From positions 1-9,024 of the forward strand of contig CANQFX010000049.1 in NCBI GenBank assembly GCA_947600015.1: a stretch of DNA of 9,024 nucleotides, given 5' to 3'. How positions within the stretch are numbered: the stretch's first letter is position 1; each line of letters begins with the position of its first letter. The stretch is from an uncultured Bacilli bacterium (GTDB lineage Bacteria > Bacillota_I > Bacilli_A > RF39 > UBA660). The position numbers were made by a program, and so were the translations under genes. Positions 1-7,460 of this stretch are shown here, piece after piece. The notes below the pieces were generated by a model. The model did no database searches, was not told where the DNA came from, and was given only the letters and a program-made list of their open reading frames with translations.

Positions 1-75
1 ACAAAAATTTTCGTCAAAAATTAAATTATGGTCTTCCATATTTAGTAATTTTAGTATAGAATTATTTATAGACAT
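1..75 (-). CDS. Transposase N-terminus, probably ISL3 family (runs off window)
   Basis: Only the first 25 codons are visible. The ATG at 73-75 follows an AAAGGG ribosome binding site (84-89) with 8 nt spacing and lies downstream of a good promoter. The peptide begins MSINNSILKLLNMEDHNLIF and continues DENFC. That matches, from memory, the N-terminal pattern of ISL3-family transposases in Bacillota: a short helix, then (I/M)xDxNIxFxENF, before a Cys-rich zinc-binding segment that would lie outside the window. The family moves by cut-and-paste transposition. The frame is open to the window edge, so nothing can be said about intactness. The family call rests on this short stretch; another DNA-binding protein is possible. 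Confidence 0.5.
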   Translation of the reverse strand, partial: MSINNSILKLLNMEDHNLIFDENFC

Positions 76-118
76 TGGCAACACCCTTTATTTTGTTTAT
101 TTTTTATTGTTTATCTAC

Positions 119-147
119 ATTATAACAGGTTTGTGTTGTAATGTCTT
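119..147 (-). promoter_or_regulatory. Promoter of the transposase-like gene
   Basis: Reading the minus strand, a -35-like AAGACA (142-147) is followed after 17 bp by an extended -10, TGTTATAAT (TATAAT at 119-124, TG at 126-127). The start codon lies about 45 bp downstream, with a ribosome binding site between. This is one of the clearest promoters in the window. Confidence 0.65.
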
Positions 148-158
148 TTTTTGTATTT

Positions 159-186
159 AAAAAGTGGTAAAATTTCTTTCACCACT
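159..186 (-). terminator. Hairpin plus U-run between the CRISPR trailer and the transposase-like gene
   Basis: On the minus strand the arms AGTGGTGAAA (177-186) and TTTTACCACT (163-172) pair over 10 bp with one G-U, around a GAAA tetraloop. Five U follow (159-163). It would end transcripts coming from the CRISPR array before they enter the transposase-like gene. Being beside an IS end, it may belong to the IS rather than the array. The plus strand has no T-run after the hairpin, so it acts one way only. Confidence 0.6.
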
Positions 187-240
187 CCTTAATGTTTAAG
201 AACCGCCTTTTCTTTTTAATAATTCTAATCTTTCTTTTAT

Positions 241-276
241 TATTTTAATATTCCTAAAATCACATAGATCTAAAAC
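241..276 (-). repeat. Decayed terminal CRISPR repeat
   Basis: The 15 bp at 262-276 (ACATAGATCTAAAAC, plus strand) match the repeat exactly. The preceding part matches only in scattered positions. It is in perfect 66-bp register with the next repeat, leaving a 30-bp spacer (277-306), so it is the trailer-end repeat and not a chance match. A crRNA could hardly be processed at this copy. Confidence 0.8.
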
Positions 277-306
277 ATACATTTAGTCATCAACTATAAC
301 ACCAGT

Positions 307-342
307 GTTTTCGCACCATTCAAGATGACATAGGGCTAAAAC
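307..342 (-). repeat. Variant penultimate CRISPR repeat
   Basis: Full length, with two dinucleotide changes relative to the consensus (plus strand: AT to GC at 313-314 and AT to GG at 334-335). Such changes accumulate at the oldest end of an array, which supports a leader at the 1530 side. Confidence 0.9.
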
Positions 343-1530
343 TCTTCTTGATTAGCATGATATTCTTTAATAGTTTTCATACCATTCAAGATGACATAGA
401 TCTAAAACTACTTTATTTGATCCACTTCCAGCATCCAAGTTTTCATACCATTCAAGATGACATAGATCTAAAACTCTAAATCTTTAAGCATTTCGTCCAT
501 ATTCGTTTTCATACCATTCAAGATGACATAGATCTAAAACAAGCGAATCTTTGACTGGTTTAAATATAAGGTTTTCATACCATTCAAGATGACATAGATC
601 TAAAACATACCTAGTCCAATCATAAATGTTCCGACAGTTTTCATACCATTCAAGATGACATAGATCTAAAACTTTATGGGAAGTGGTAGCACAGGAAAAG
701 CTGTTTTCATACCATTCAAGATGACATAGATCTAAAACGAAAGAAAACATCATAAAGTAATAGCATTAGTTTTCATACCATTCAAGATGACATAGATCTA
801 AAACACGTCTAACATAGGAATATCATTATAAGTTGTTTTCATACCATTCAAGATGACATAGATCTAAAACAGCCATTGCCATTGTCTTGACTTGCCAAGT
901 GTTTTCATACCATTCAAGATGACATAGATCTAAAACGCGACATCAAAAAAGATTTGAAATTAGAAGGTTTTCATACCATTCAAGATGACATAGATCTAAA
1001 ACTGATACACTAGAATTCCTTCATCATTACGTGTTTTCATACCATTCAAGATGACATAGATCTAAAACATACCAACAACAGATCCTAAAATAGTTAAAGT
1101 TTTCATACCATTCAAGATGACATAGATCTAAAACCCTGTCCATTTATTAATGAATAAATGATCAGTTTTCATACCATTCAAGATGACATAGATCTAAAAC
1201 CACTAGGTACATTGACATTGATTGCACTTGGTTTTCATACCATTCAAGATGACATAGATCTAAAACCCATGCACCTTCTCCATTACCAAAACCATTGTTT
1301 TCATACCATTCAAGATGACATAGATCTAAAACCTATAAGAAAACAAAAAGACAGGCAAATTAGTTTTCATACCATTCAAGATGACATAGATCTAAAACCT
1401 ACTACTTCAGTAGCTATATCAGTTCCATGTTTTCATACCATTCAAGATGACATAGATCTAAAACATTTGTAGATGAATATTTTAAGAATAATACGTTTTC
1501 ATACCATTCAAGATGACATAGATCTAAAAC

Positions 1531-1589
1531 CTCAAATGATTTTAGTTATGTCTACATAGAAATATCTTGAATGGGTCCATGTCATAATA
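1531..1589 (-). promoter_or_regulatory. CRISPR leader with ATTTGAG anchor and an inverted repeat-like segment
   Basis: The 59 bp between the csn2 stop and the first repeat. On the minus strand it ends in ATTTGAG directly against the repeat, the known type II-A leader-anchor motif of the S. thermophilus CRISPR1 group used to position new spacers. Further upstream it carries CCATTCAAGAT (1564-1574), GACATA and CTAAAA in order. These blocks are the complement of the repeat, interrupted by an 11-nt insertion. RNA from this leader could therefore fold onto the first repeat. Confidence 0.85.
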
Positions 1590-1592
1590 TCA
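1584..1592 (-). promoter_or_regulatory. Candidate pre-crRNA promoter (extended -10)
   Basis: The minus strand reads TGATATTAT (1592 to 1584), an extended -10 whose TGA is also the csn2 stop codon. No good -35 is seen at the right distance; TTTAGA at 19 bp is the nearest. Transcription would begin near 1576-1578, giving a leader RNA of about 47 nt before the first repeat. The tracrRNA gene uses the same TGNTATTAT form. Confidence 0.45.
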
Positions 1593-2270
1593 TTCTATCA
1601 TAAATTCCTCTAAATCTGTATCTATAATTATTTTCTTTTCATACTCTAATGTAGTTCCATAACATTGTGAATCTACTAAAATAATTTTTATGTCATTGTA
1701 AATACAATATTTATATAGTTCAATTAATTCTGTTTTCGATAAATATTGTTTTAAATTAACGAATATAATTATTTCTCTTTTATATACTATTTTCTGTAGG
1801 TCCATTAATGTTAATAGATTATCTATTAATTCATCTTGTTCTAGAATATCAATCTTTACCATTTTTAAAATTTTTTCTAATGATGGTTCCTTTGATATCT
1901 TTATTGACAAATCTATTTCCTCTGTAGTTTTTTGTAATAATTTTATCAATCTTTCATAATTTTTTTTGATCTCATCTTGATCTTTCTGATTTATGGTTAA
2001 TAAAATTCTTTTTTCAACATCATTTAATACTTTTTTGTCATTTATTCCCAAATCAAAGTAATTAATTACTACACCAATTTTATTTGATAAACTGATTTCT
2101 TCAAAGTTTGAATCATAACAGTTTATTTCTTCTAATTCTTCACCATTTTCTATTTTGATAAAATCACTTATAATACGGTAAAAATATCTTCTATTTTCTA
2201 TTTCTATTGCATTAATAAAGCCATTTACTAATTCTATAGAATGATCTAAATAACTTACATTTAATTTCAT
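1590..2270 (-). CDS. csn2: Csn2, type II-A spacer-acquisition protein
   Basis: 226 aa, close to the about 220 aa of S. pyogenes Csn2. The start MKLNVSYLDHSIEL resembles MNLNFSLLDEPIPL of that protein, and the conserved hydrophobic strand IIIFVNLKQYLS lies at 167-178. Csn2 proteins form a ring-shaped tetramer that binds and slides on DNA ends, acting with Cas1, Cas2 and Cas9 when new spacers are captured; it is not needed for interference. Its presence makes the locus subtype II-A. The ATG overlaps the cas2 stop by 4 bp (ATGA) and no well-placed ribosome binding site is visible (a GAGG sits 16 nt upstream), so translation is probably coupled to cas2. The stop lies 59 bp from the CRISPR array. 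The Glu/Lys-rich middle (about 95-150) is expected to be helical. Confidence 0.95.
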   Translation of the reverse strand: MKLNVSYLDHSIELVNGFINAIEIENRRYFYRIISDFIKIENGEELEEINCYDSNFEEISLSNKIGVVINYFDLGINDKKVLNDVEKRILLTINQKDQDEIKKNYERLIKLLQKTTEEIDLSIKISKEPSLEKILKMVKIDILEQDELIDNLLTLMDLQKIVYKREIIIFVNLKQYLSKTELIELYKYCIYNDIKIILVDSQCYGTTLEYEKKIIIDTDLEEFMIE

Positions 2271-2587
2271 AACACAATTAATCTATCCTCACTATTAATA
2301 ATCTTAGTATTTGTTTTACCAATAATATATTCTATATTTGCGTATTGTTTTTCTGTAATAACTAATACTTGGATAATACCCTTTGGTGGAGAATGTTTTT
2401 TTAAACGTTCTATTACAAATTTACTTTGTTGATGATTTAAAACTAATTTTGAATATACAGACTCTTGATTCATTATAAATCCTTCTTTTAATAAATAATT
2501 TCTAAATTTAGTATAATTTTTTCTATCATTACTAAATATATTAGGCAAATCAAAAAAAACTAATACTCTCATTATCCGATTCCTCAT
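2267..2587 (-). CDS. cas2: Cas2, adaptation complex subunit
   Basis: 106 aa, usual for Cas2, a small ferredoxin-fold protein that dimerises and bridges two Cas1 dimers in the integrase that inserts spacers at the leader end. The conserved first strand ends in an acidic residue: MRVLVFFDLPN, Asp13. KFRNYLLKEGFIMNQESVYSK and VLVITEKQYANIEYIIG follow the family pattern seen in S. pyogenes Cas2. Two starts are possible. The ATG at 2585-2587 has AAGGAA 8 nt upstream and gives the same N-terminal spacing as S. pyogenes Cas2 (MSYRYMRMILMFDMP), so I keep it. The ATG at 2570-2572 (Met6) also has a GAGGA site. The gene starts 38 bp inside the end of cas1 and its stop overlaps the csn2 start. Confidence 0.95.
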   Translation of the reverse strand: MRNRIMRVLVFFDLPNIFSNDRKNYTKFRNYLLKEGFIMNQESVYSKLVLNHQQSKFVIERLKKHSPPKGIIQVLVITEKQYANIEYIIGKTNTKIINSEDRLIVL

Positions 2588-3446
2588 AAATAAATTCCTT
2601 ATATGTTGTCCCTTCTTCTAAATATAAAAAAACATTTCTGGTATATAGCTTAATTATATCTTTAAACGTATATACTCTTTTATTATATTTTAATTTTTTA
2701 TTAAATAAATCTACTATTTCTAACTTATATTTAGAATCTAATTCTTCAGTTTTATGATGATATACAAAATTATCAATTACTGGTCTAAATACCTCCATTA
2801 AATCACAAGATAAATTAAACTCATTAAATTCATTTTTGTGATGAATTCCTAATTGAGTTAAATAGCCATTATTAATAATTTCTTTATTAACCGTTGATAA
2901 TAATACTGCATATCCATAGTTTAAGGCTGTATTTATTGAATTATCTTCATCTCTAGTAAAACGTTTGCCAAACAAGGAATTAAAATATACTTTTGCCGCA
3001 TGTCCCTCTCTATTTGTTTTATCTCCTATTTTTACCTCACTTATATAACTCAAGAGTAATTTTTCATTTGAAGAATTTATCTTTTTTAAAACTAAATATT
3101 GATTATATATTTTGTTTTTTACAATCGATTCCCATAACGAATCTTTCATTTTTTTAGTCCATTTTATTTGCTCATATATTTTTTTACTTGAATTATGTTT
3201 CGCATAGAAACTTTTTAATTCTCCAAAAGGATTATGTTTTTCATCACAAAAAATAATATTAATTTTGTTATTACTTAGTTCTTTTAAAAGATAGGTAGAA
3301 ATAGATACAGAAATTGAATCAACAATAATTGTATCTATTTCTGACAAATGAATATATTTTTCATCTTCTTCATTTCTTACAACTAAAAATCTATTTTTAT
3401 AACTTATTTTTGACTGAGATGAGATTACAATTGTTCTAAAACTCAT
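2550..3446 (-). CDS. cas1: Cas1, CRISPR integrase
   Basis: 298 aa, normal for type II Cas1. Cas1 is the metal-dependent nuclease/integrase that joins pre-spacer ends to the leader-repeat junction in a complex with Cas2. The N-terminal beta-rich part (about 1-75) is followed by the helical catalytic domain. Likely metal ligands are Glu147 (in NREGHAAKVYF), His203 (in LGIHHKNEFNEFNLSCD) and Glu218 (in DLMEVFRP). Their spacing equals that of Glu149/His205/Glu220 which I recall for S. pyogenes. The active site looks intact. The ATG overlaps the end of cas9 by 11 bp and has AAGGGA 8 nt upstream; the 3' end overlaps cas2. It is transcribed with cas9, cas2 and csn2. Confidence 0.97.
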   Translation of the reverse strand: MSFRTIVISSQSKISYKNRFLVVRNEEDEKYIHLSEIDTIIVDSISVSISTYLLKELSNNKINIIFCDEKHNPFGELKSFYAKHNSSKKIYEQIKWTKKMKDSLWESIVKNKIYNQYLVLKKINSSNEKLLLSYISEVKIGDKTNREGHAAKVYFNSLFGKRFTRDEDNSINTALNYGYAVLLSTVNKEIINNGYLTQLGIHHKNEFNEFNLSCDLMEVFRPVIDNFVYHHKTEELDSKYKLEIVDLFNKKLKYNKRVYTFKDIIKLYTRNVFLYLEEGTTYKEFIYEESDNESISFF

Positions 3447-6400
3447 GTTTATATTCCCTTAATCCCGTTATTGACTTATAATACAAAGTTCCTTCTGTTA
3501 TTGTTTTGTTTGCTAACCTACCTGTTCTGTCTTTAAAATAATTATTAGTAATATTTTTTAAATTGGCATTTCTTCCATTCAACAATTTAAATATTTCTTT
3601 AATAAATTTTTCTTTATTCTCTAAATTCATTGATTCTTGTTTCAAATATGTTCTAAAATTATCTGCATAGCTACTATATAAAGGATAATGGGTTTTCAAT
3701 TTGCTTATTAAATAATCTATAATTTCATCCACTTGTTTTTCAACTTCTTGATCCGATAATATTGGGTTATTATTATCATCCAATGGAAGATTTTTATTAT
3801 TTAGGATTAGATTTAAAACATATCTCCACTTTTTTAATAATTTACTTGAAATATGTAATTGAACTGCTGATACAAGTTCACAAGAACCTCCTGTAATATA
3901 TACTAAGTGTCCTTTATATTTTAATAACTGTTGAAAAGGAATTTTATCAATTAGAATCTCATAATTATCATCATTAGATAAATCTAATTGCTCACGAATA
4001 TATTTATCTTTTATCGATTTATCTTTTTTCGCTTGCTCCTTAATTAAAATAGGGATGCTAACTATTTTTTGTTTTCCTTTATATTTAATTAAAGATAAAT
4101 AAGCAGGTTTTATTTCAGTATAAGAACCATATTTTTTCATTGATAAACCTTTTTTTAATGGCATATCATTTTTACCTATATTTTTATGAGAGTTCTTTGT
4201 TTCTTGATAAAAGGCTCCTGATTTGATTTCTGTTTTCTTACTTATTAAGATATCATTACAATATAGAGTTTTTTCTATGATCTTATTCAATTCTTTCGGA
4301 TCAAATAATACTTCTCCTGTTTTTTTATCGAATAATAAAAATTGATTATCTAAACTATTTACAACATATCCATATTTTAAATTTTTATAATCTTTGGTTT
4401 TATAAAATCTTGAATTTAATTCTTTTATTTCTTCATAGTCAATCTTTCTTAGCCATGTATTTTTATATTCTCCTAATACTGCAGCTAAATATGCATCATG
4501 CGCATGATGGTAATCATTCATTTCTCTAAATTTATATAATTCAAATTTTTCCCTATAGTTATGTGATAAATTAGCATGTAGATATATTATTTTTGTATCT
4601 TTATAATAACTATTTAATATATTAGCAACGTGTTTACATATTTGTCTGGTTTCTACCAGTTGCCTATTAATAAATCCTTCAATATCTTCATCACTATATT
4701 TGTATCTTATTAATCGATTATACTTTTTTGCTGATATTAGTCCATTCTTTTTTAAATGTTCCCACCAAATTATATGTTCATCTGTTCTAAATTTTTTAGG
4801 TACAACAAAACTTGATGATTTTTCTTGATTCTCCGTTTTATATACAAGTGCTTTATTATCTATTGAATCATCTTTAATTAAAGTTTGCGGAATAATATGA
4901 TCAATTTCACATTCATTTAAATTTTCAATTGAAATAGGCTCTTTTGAATATAAACTTTTTCCTTCTTGAATAAAGTACAAAAACATTTTTTGACTAATTT
5001 CTTCTGTTTTTTGTAACTCTGATGATAGTTTCTTATAATCTTCTATATTTTTCTTGGCATTTTCATATAATTTTTGCAAATATTTTTTTCTTGTATCTGT
5101 TCGTTTTTTTTCTTCTTCATTTCTTGCCATTTCAATCATAATATTTTCTGGGTCATATCCCATATAATTTACTATTTCTTCTACTACTTTTAAAGCTTGA
5201 TATATTCCTTTTTTGGTTGCTGGAGAAGTAGCTAAATTCTCTACTAATTCATAGTTTATTTTTTGGGTTGTATTAATTTGGTTAAATTCATCGATCATTT
5301 TTTGAAATTGAAATTGCTCATCACATAAAATTTGCATAAAGTTTTTTTCTGTTTCTTCCATAATATCTAGTATTGATTGTTTTAAATTTGTCATTGGATT
5401 TGTATAGTATTTTGTTGTTAGTAATTTTTTTGATAAATTGCTCCATCCTTTATACTTTTTATTTATCACTTTTTTAATTTGTTCCTCAGATAATTTATAA
5501 TTATCTCTTATTTTCTTTTCTAAAATATCTTTATCTTCAAAAATAGTAATCCATTCTATAATTTCATCTGCATTTTCAACTGTATATTTTGTTTTTTCAA
5601 ATATTCCATTTTCTCCAAAGAAATCATAATAAGATTGCATATTATTCGCAAAACCATTTTCTTTAGAATACCCTTCTACTTTAATACTATCACTATACAT
5701 AGGAAATTCATTGGTTTGACGCAAATAATTTATAAATAATTTATTTGTAATATTACCACTGGTTTTTAAAAATAATTCATGATAAATCTTTTTCTGCCAT
5801 TCTATTGGTAATTTTTTATTATTAACTTTTATTTGTTTTAATTCATTCATAACTTTGAATTTTGAATAAATAATTGAGTTAGTTGCCATTGCTGGTTCTG
5901 ATAGCAGATAAGTACAATGAGAGATCATTCTTTTAATAAATTTTTCTGCAGATTTTTCTAAATCTACTACTTCATTAAAATTATAAGGAGTTATTTTTAT
6001 ATTATTCTGTTTTTTAATAACCCATGAATTTAAATTTTGCACATTTCTTGCATCCGTTGTATTATTTAATGGTCCAACATAGTATGGAATTTTAAATTCT
6101 AGCACTTTAACTAATTTGTATTTTTCATCTTTTGTTTTATTCTTTAAAAAAGGATAATATTTCCCCTGATTTTCAATAATTTGTATCAGTTCATTTTCAT
6201 TTAATTGATAGGGATATATACTGTTATTTACCTCCGTTATTCTAGGTAAAAATAGTCCATTTTCAATTCTTGTTTTTATATTTTCTAAATATTCTTTTTT
6301 TCTTTTTTCCTCATGTTCTGTATTTAAAACTAATTCTAATTTCTTTACAATTTCTCTTATAAATTCATCATATGATAAAGAATTATTTATATATTTTTCA

Positions 6401-7431
6401 TATAAACATAATTCTTTTTTACTGCAAAAAACTTCTTTATATAAGTTCTTATCGTTTTTTAAGACTTCTTTCAAATATTTTAAATCTTTTTTATGCGTTT
6501 CATATCGATTTATCATTAGAGAAGAAAGTGATGTATTGTTATCTTTGAAAAATTTTTTTAATATAACAATATCATATAGTTTTTTTATTTCATCAATAAT
6601 CTCTATTAGATCACCTATTTTGGAAACTATTTCATCATACTTTTCATCATATTTTTCCAGTGATAATTCTATTTTTTCATCTATATCTAGATTTAATAAT
6701 TTATTTATTGTTGCTTTTTCTCCTAAAATTAGTTTTATCAATTCATTACTAATATTTTTTGTTAAATAAGGAGAACTAATTTCATTGAAATATTGCTTTT
6801 TATCTTTTTTAGATTCTAATAATAAAATTGACTCTAATTTATCAATAGGCAAGTGATTTATATTTTCAATTTCAATAACATTATAATCATTTAACATATT
6901 AAAAATTGATTTTAATGGTTCTTTCATATCTAAATTATTTAAATTAAAATTTCCTTGGTATAAGAAATTTCCTCTATATTTTAATATATGATGAATTGCT
7001 AAATAAACTAAGCGAATATCTTTTTTTTCTGGATTATTCATTAAATCAAATCTTAAATGGTATATTGTTGGATATTTTTTATAATAGGCTCTTATTTTTT
7101 CTGTTTCATTTTCACTTCTTTTTATTGTTTTTTTATTATCATTTTCATGATAAAAACTTTCATCCAATCTTGTAAAAAATTGATTATCTACTTTTGATAT
7201 TTCATCTGAAAATTCTTCTCTTAATAGTTTTATTCTTTCTCGTCGACGTTGATATCTACGCCGTTGACTTCGAAATTTTCTACGATCAGCGGCTGGTTGT
7301 GCAGATTCAAATAAACGCACTCCCCATAGTTTTTTATTTCCTTTTCTCATTACGCTGTAGTTTTCTGGATTAACAACTGCCCAACCGACAGATGTAGTTC
7401 CAATATCTAATCCAATATTGTACTTTTTCAA
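3436..7431 (-). CDS. cas9: Cas9, type II-A RNA-guided DNA endonuclease
   Basis: 1331 aa from the chosen start, in the range of SpCas9 (1368) and Listeria-type Cas9. It cuts both strands of DNA matched by crRNA with tracrRNA. Visible parts: RuvC-I (KKYNIGLDIGTTSVGWAVV, Asp9); arginine-rich bridge helix (about 43-75); recognition lobe (about 76-720); RuvC-II (IMIEMARNEE, Glu767); HNH (CEIDHIIPQ, Asp844, His845, Asn868); RuvC-III (HHAHDAYLAAVLG, His976, Asp979); and the PAM-interacting C-terminus ending SITGLREYKHEF. All catalytic residues are present. I choose the TTG at 7429-7431: GGAGG (7439-7443) lies 7 nt upstream, and the protein then starts like SpCas9 (MDKKYSIGLDIG). An in-frame TTG at 7480-7482 adds 17 residues but has no ribosome binding site visible and lies inside the tracrRNA anti-repeat. 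SpCas9 Arg1333 aligns with Arg1302, but Arg1335 aligns with Gly1304. The gene heads the operon. Confidence 0.97.
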   Translation of the reverse strand: MKKYNIGLDIGTTSVGWAVVNPENYSVMRKGNKKLWGVRLFESAQPAADRRKFRSQRRRYQRRRERIKLLREEFSDEISKVDNQFFTRLDESFYHENDNKKTIKRSENETEKIRAYYKKYPTIYHLRFDLMNNPEKKDIRLVYLAIHHILKYRGNFLYQGNFNLNNLDMKEPLKSIFNMLNDYNVIEIENINHLPIDKLESILLLESKKDKKQYFNEISSPYLTKNISNELIKLILGEKATINKLLNLDIDEKIELSLEKYDEKYDEIVSKIGDLIEIIDEIKKLYDIVILKKFFKDNNTSLSSLMINRYETHKKDLKYLKEVLKNDKNLYKEVFCSKKELCLYEKYINNSLSYDEFIREIVKKLELVLNTEHEEKRKKEYLENIKTRIENGLFLPRITEVNNSIYPYQLNENELIQIIENQGKYYPFLKNKTKDEKYKLVKVLEFKIPYYVGPLNNTTDARNVQNLNSWVIKKQNNIKITPYNFNEVVDLEKSAEKFIKRMISHCTYLLSEPAMATNSIIYSKFKVMNELKQIKVNNKKLPIEWQKKIYHELFLKTSGNITNKLFINYLRQTNEFPMYSDSIKVEGYSKENGFANNMQSYYDFFGENGIFEKTKYTVENADEIIEWITIFEDKDILEKKIRDNYKLSEEQIKKVINKKYKGWSNLSKKLLTTKYYTNPMTNLKQSILDIMEETEKNFMQILCDEQFQFQKMIDEFNQINTTQKINYELVENLATSPATKKGIYQALKVVEEIVNYMGYDPENIMIEMARNEEEKKRTDTRKKYLQKLYENAKKNIEDYKKLSSELQKTEEISQKMFLYFIQEGKSLYSKEPISIENLNECEIDHIIPQTLIKDDSIDNKALVYKTENQEKSSSFVVPKKFRTDEHIIWWEHLKKNGLISAKKYNRLIRYKYSDEDIEGFINRQLVETRQICKHVANILNSYYKDTKIIYLHANLSHNYREKFELYKFREMNDYHHAHDAYLAAVLGEYKNTWLRKIDYEEIKELNSRFYKTKDYKNLKYGYVVNSLDNQFLLFDKKTGEVLFDPKELNKIIEKTLYCNDILISKKTEIKSGAFYQETKNSHKNIGKNDMPLKKGLSMKKYGSYTEIKPAYLSLIKYKGKQKIVSIPILIKEQAKKDKSIKDKYIREQLDLSNDDNYEILIDKIPFQQLLKYKGHLVYITGGSCELVSAVQLHISSKLLKKWRYVLNLILNNKNLPLDDNNNPILSDQEVEKQVDEIIDYLISKLKTHYPLYSSYADNFRTYLKQESMNLENKEKFIKEIFKLLNGRNANLKNITNNYFKDRTGRLANKTITEGTLYYKSITGLREYKHEF

Positions 7432-7460
7432 TTGACTTCCTCCCTTAACTATGGTATTAT
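7432..7460 (+). promoter_or_regulatory. tracrRNA promoter
   Basis: TTGACT (7432-7437), a 17-bp spacer and TATTAT (7455-7460), preceded by TG to give the extended -10 TGGTATTAT. This is the best promoter in the window by consensus. Transcription should begin near 7466-7468, just before the anti-repeat. The -35 touches the cas9 start codon and sits next to the cas9 ribosome binding site on the other strand. Confidence 0.75.

Larger units (their letters stand above)
1..209 (-). mobile_element. Probable end of an ISL3-like insertion sequence
   Basis: A likely ISL3-type transposase start (1-75), its promoter and a hairpin that would block incoming transcription are packed into about 200 bp beside the trailer end of the CRISPR array, as at the left end of an IS. 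The outer border is uncertain. The sequence reading GGCGGTTCTTAAACATTAAG on the minus strand (about 190-209) is my best candidate for the terminal inverted repeat. The opposite end and any target duplication are outside the window, so this is an inference. Confidence 0.4.
241..1530 (-). CRISPR. Type II-A CRISPR array, 20 repeats and 19 spacers
   Basis: Repeats of 36 bp start every 66 bp from 241 to 1495, so every spacer is exactly 30 bp. Read on the minus strand, the repeat begins GTTTTAGATCTATG and ends GAATGGTATGAAAAC. This resembles the S. pyogenes type II-A repeat (GTTTTAGAGCTATG...). The minus orientation follows from that likeness, from the tracrRNA pairing, from the leader beside csn2 at 1531-1589, and from repeat decay at the far end. 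The 18 repeats from 373 to 1530 look identical; the repeat at 307 has four substitutions and the one at 241 is heavily decayed. Spacers near 1465-1494 should be the newest. Pre-crRNA would be transcribed from the leader, bound by tracrRNA, cut by RNase III and loaded into Cas9. Confidence 0.98.

Noticed and set aside
484..753. Minus-strand frame of 89 codons with a recurring VLDLCHLEWYEN peptide
   Set aside because: It lies wholly inside the CRISPR array. The 66-bp period keeps one frame open and the recurring peptide is the translated repeat.
1158..1472. Plus-strand frame of 104 codons with a recurring FHTIQDDIDLKP peptide
   Set aside because: Same artefact of in-frame CRISPR repeats, on the strand opposite to array transcription; no ribosome binding site.
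373..1530. Promoters inside each repeat, as in some type II-C arrays
   Set aside because: The repeat ends in TGGTATGAAAAC on the minus strand, which only loosely resembles an extended -10, so I do not claim repeat-borne promoters.
6536..6769. Plus-strand frame of 77 codons
   Set aside because: It is antisense to the cas9 recognition lobe and its Ser/Phe/Ile-rich composition is what AT-rich antisense frames give.
1590..7431. A novel defence gene or fourth accessory gene within the cas operon
   Set aside because: The operon is gap-free, its genes overlap, and each is fully explained as cas9, cas1, cas2 or csn2; there is no room for another gene.
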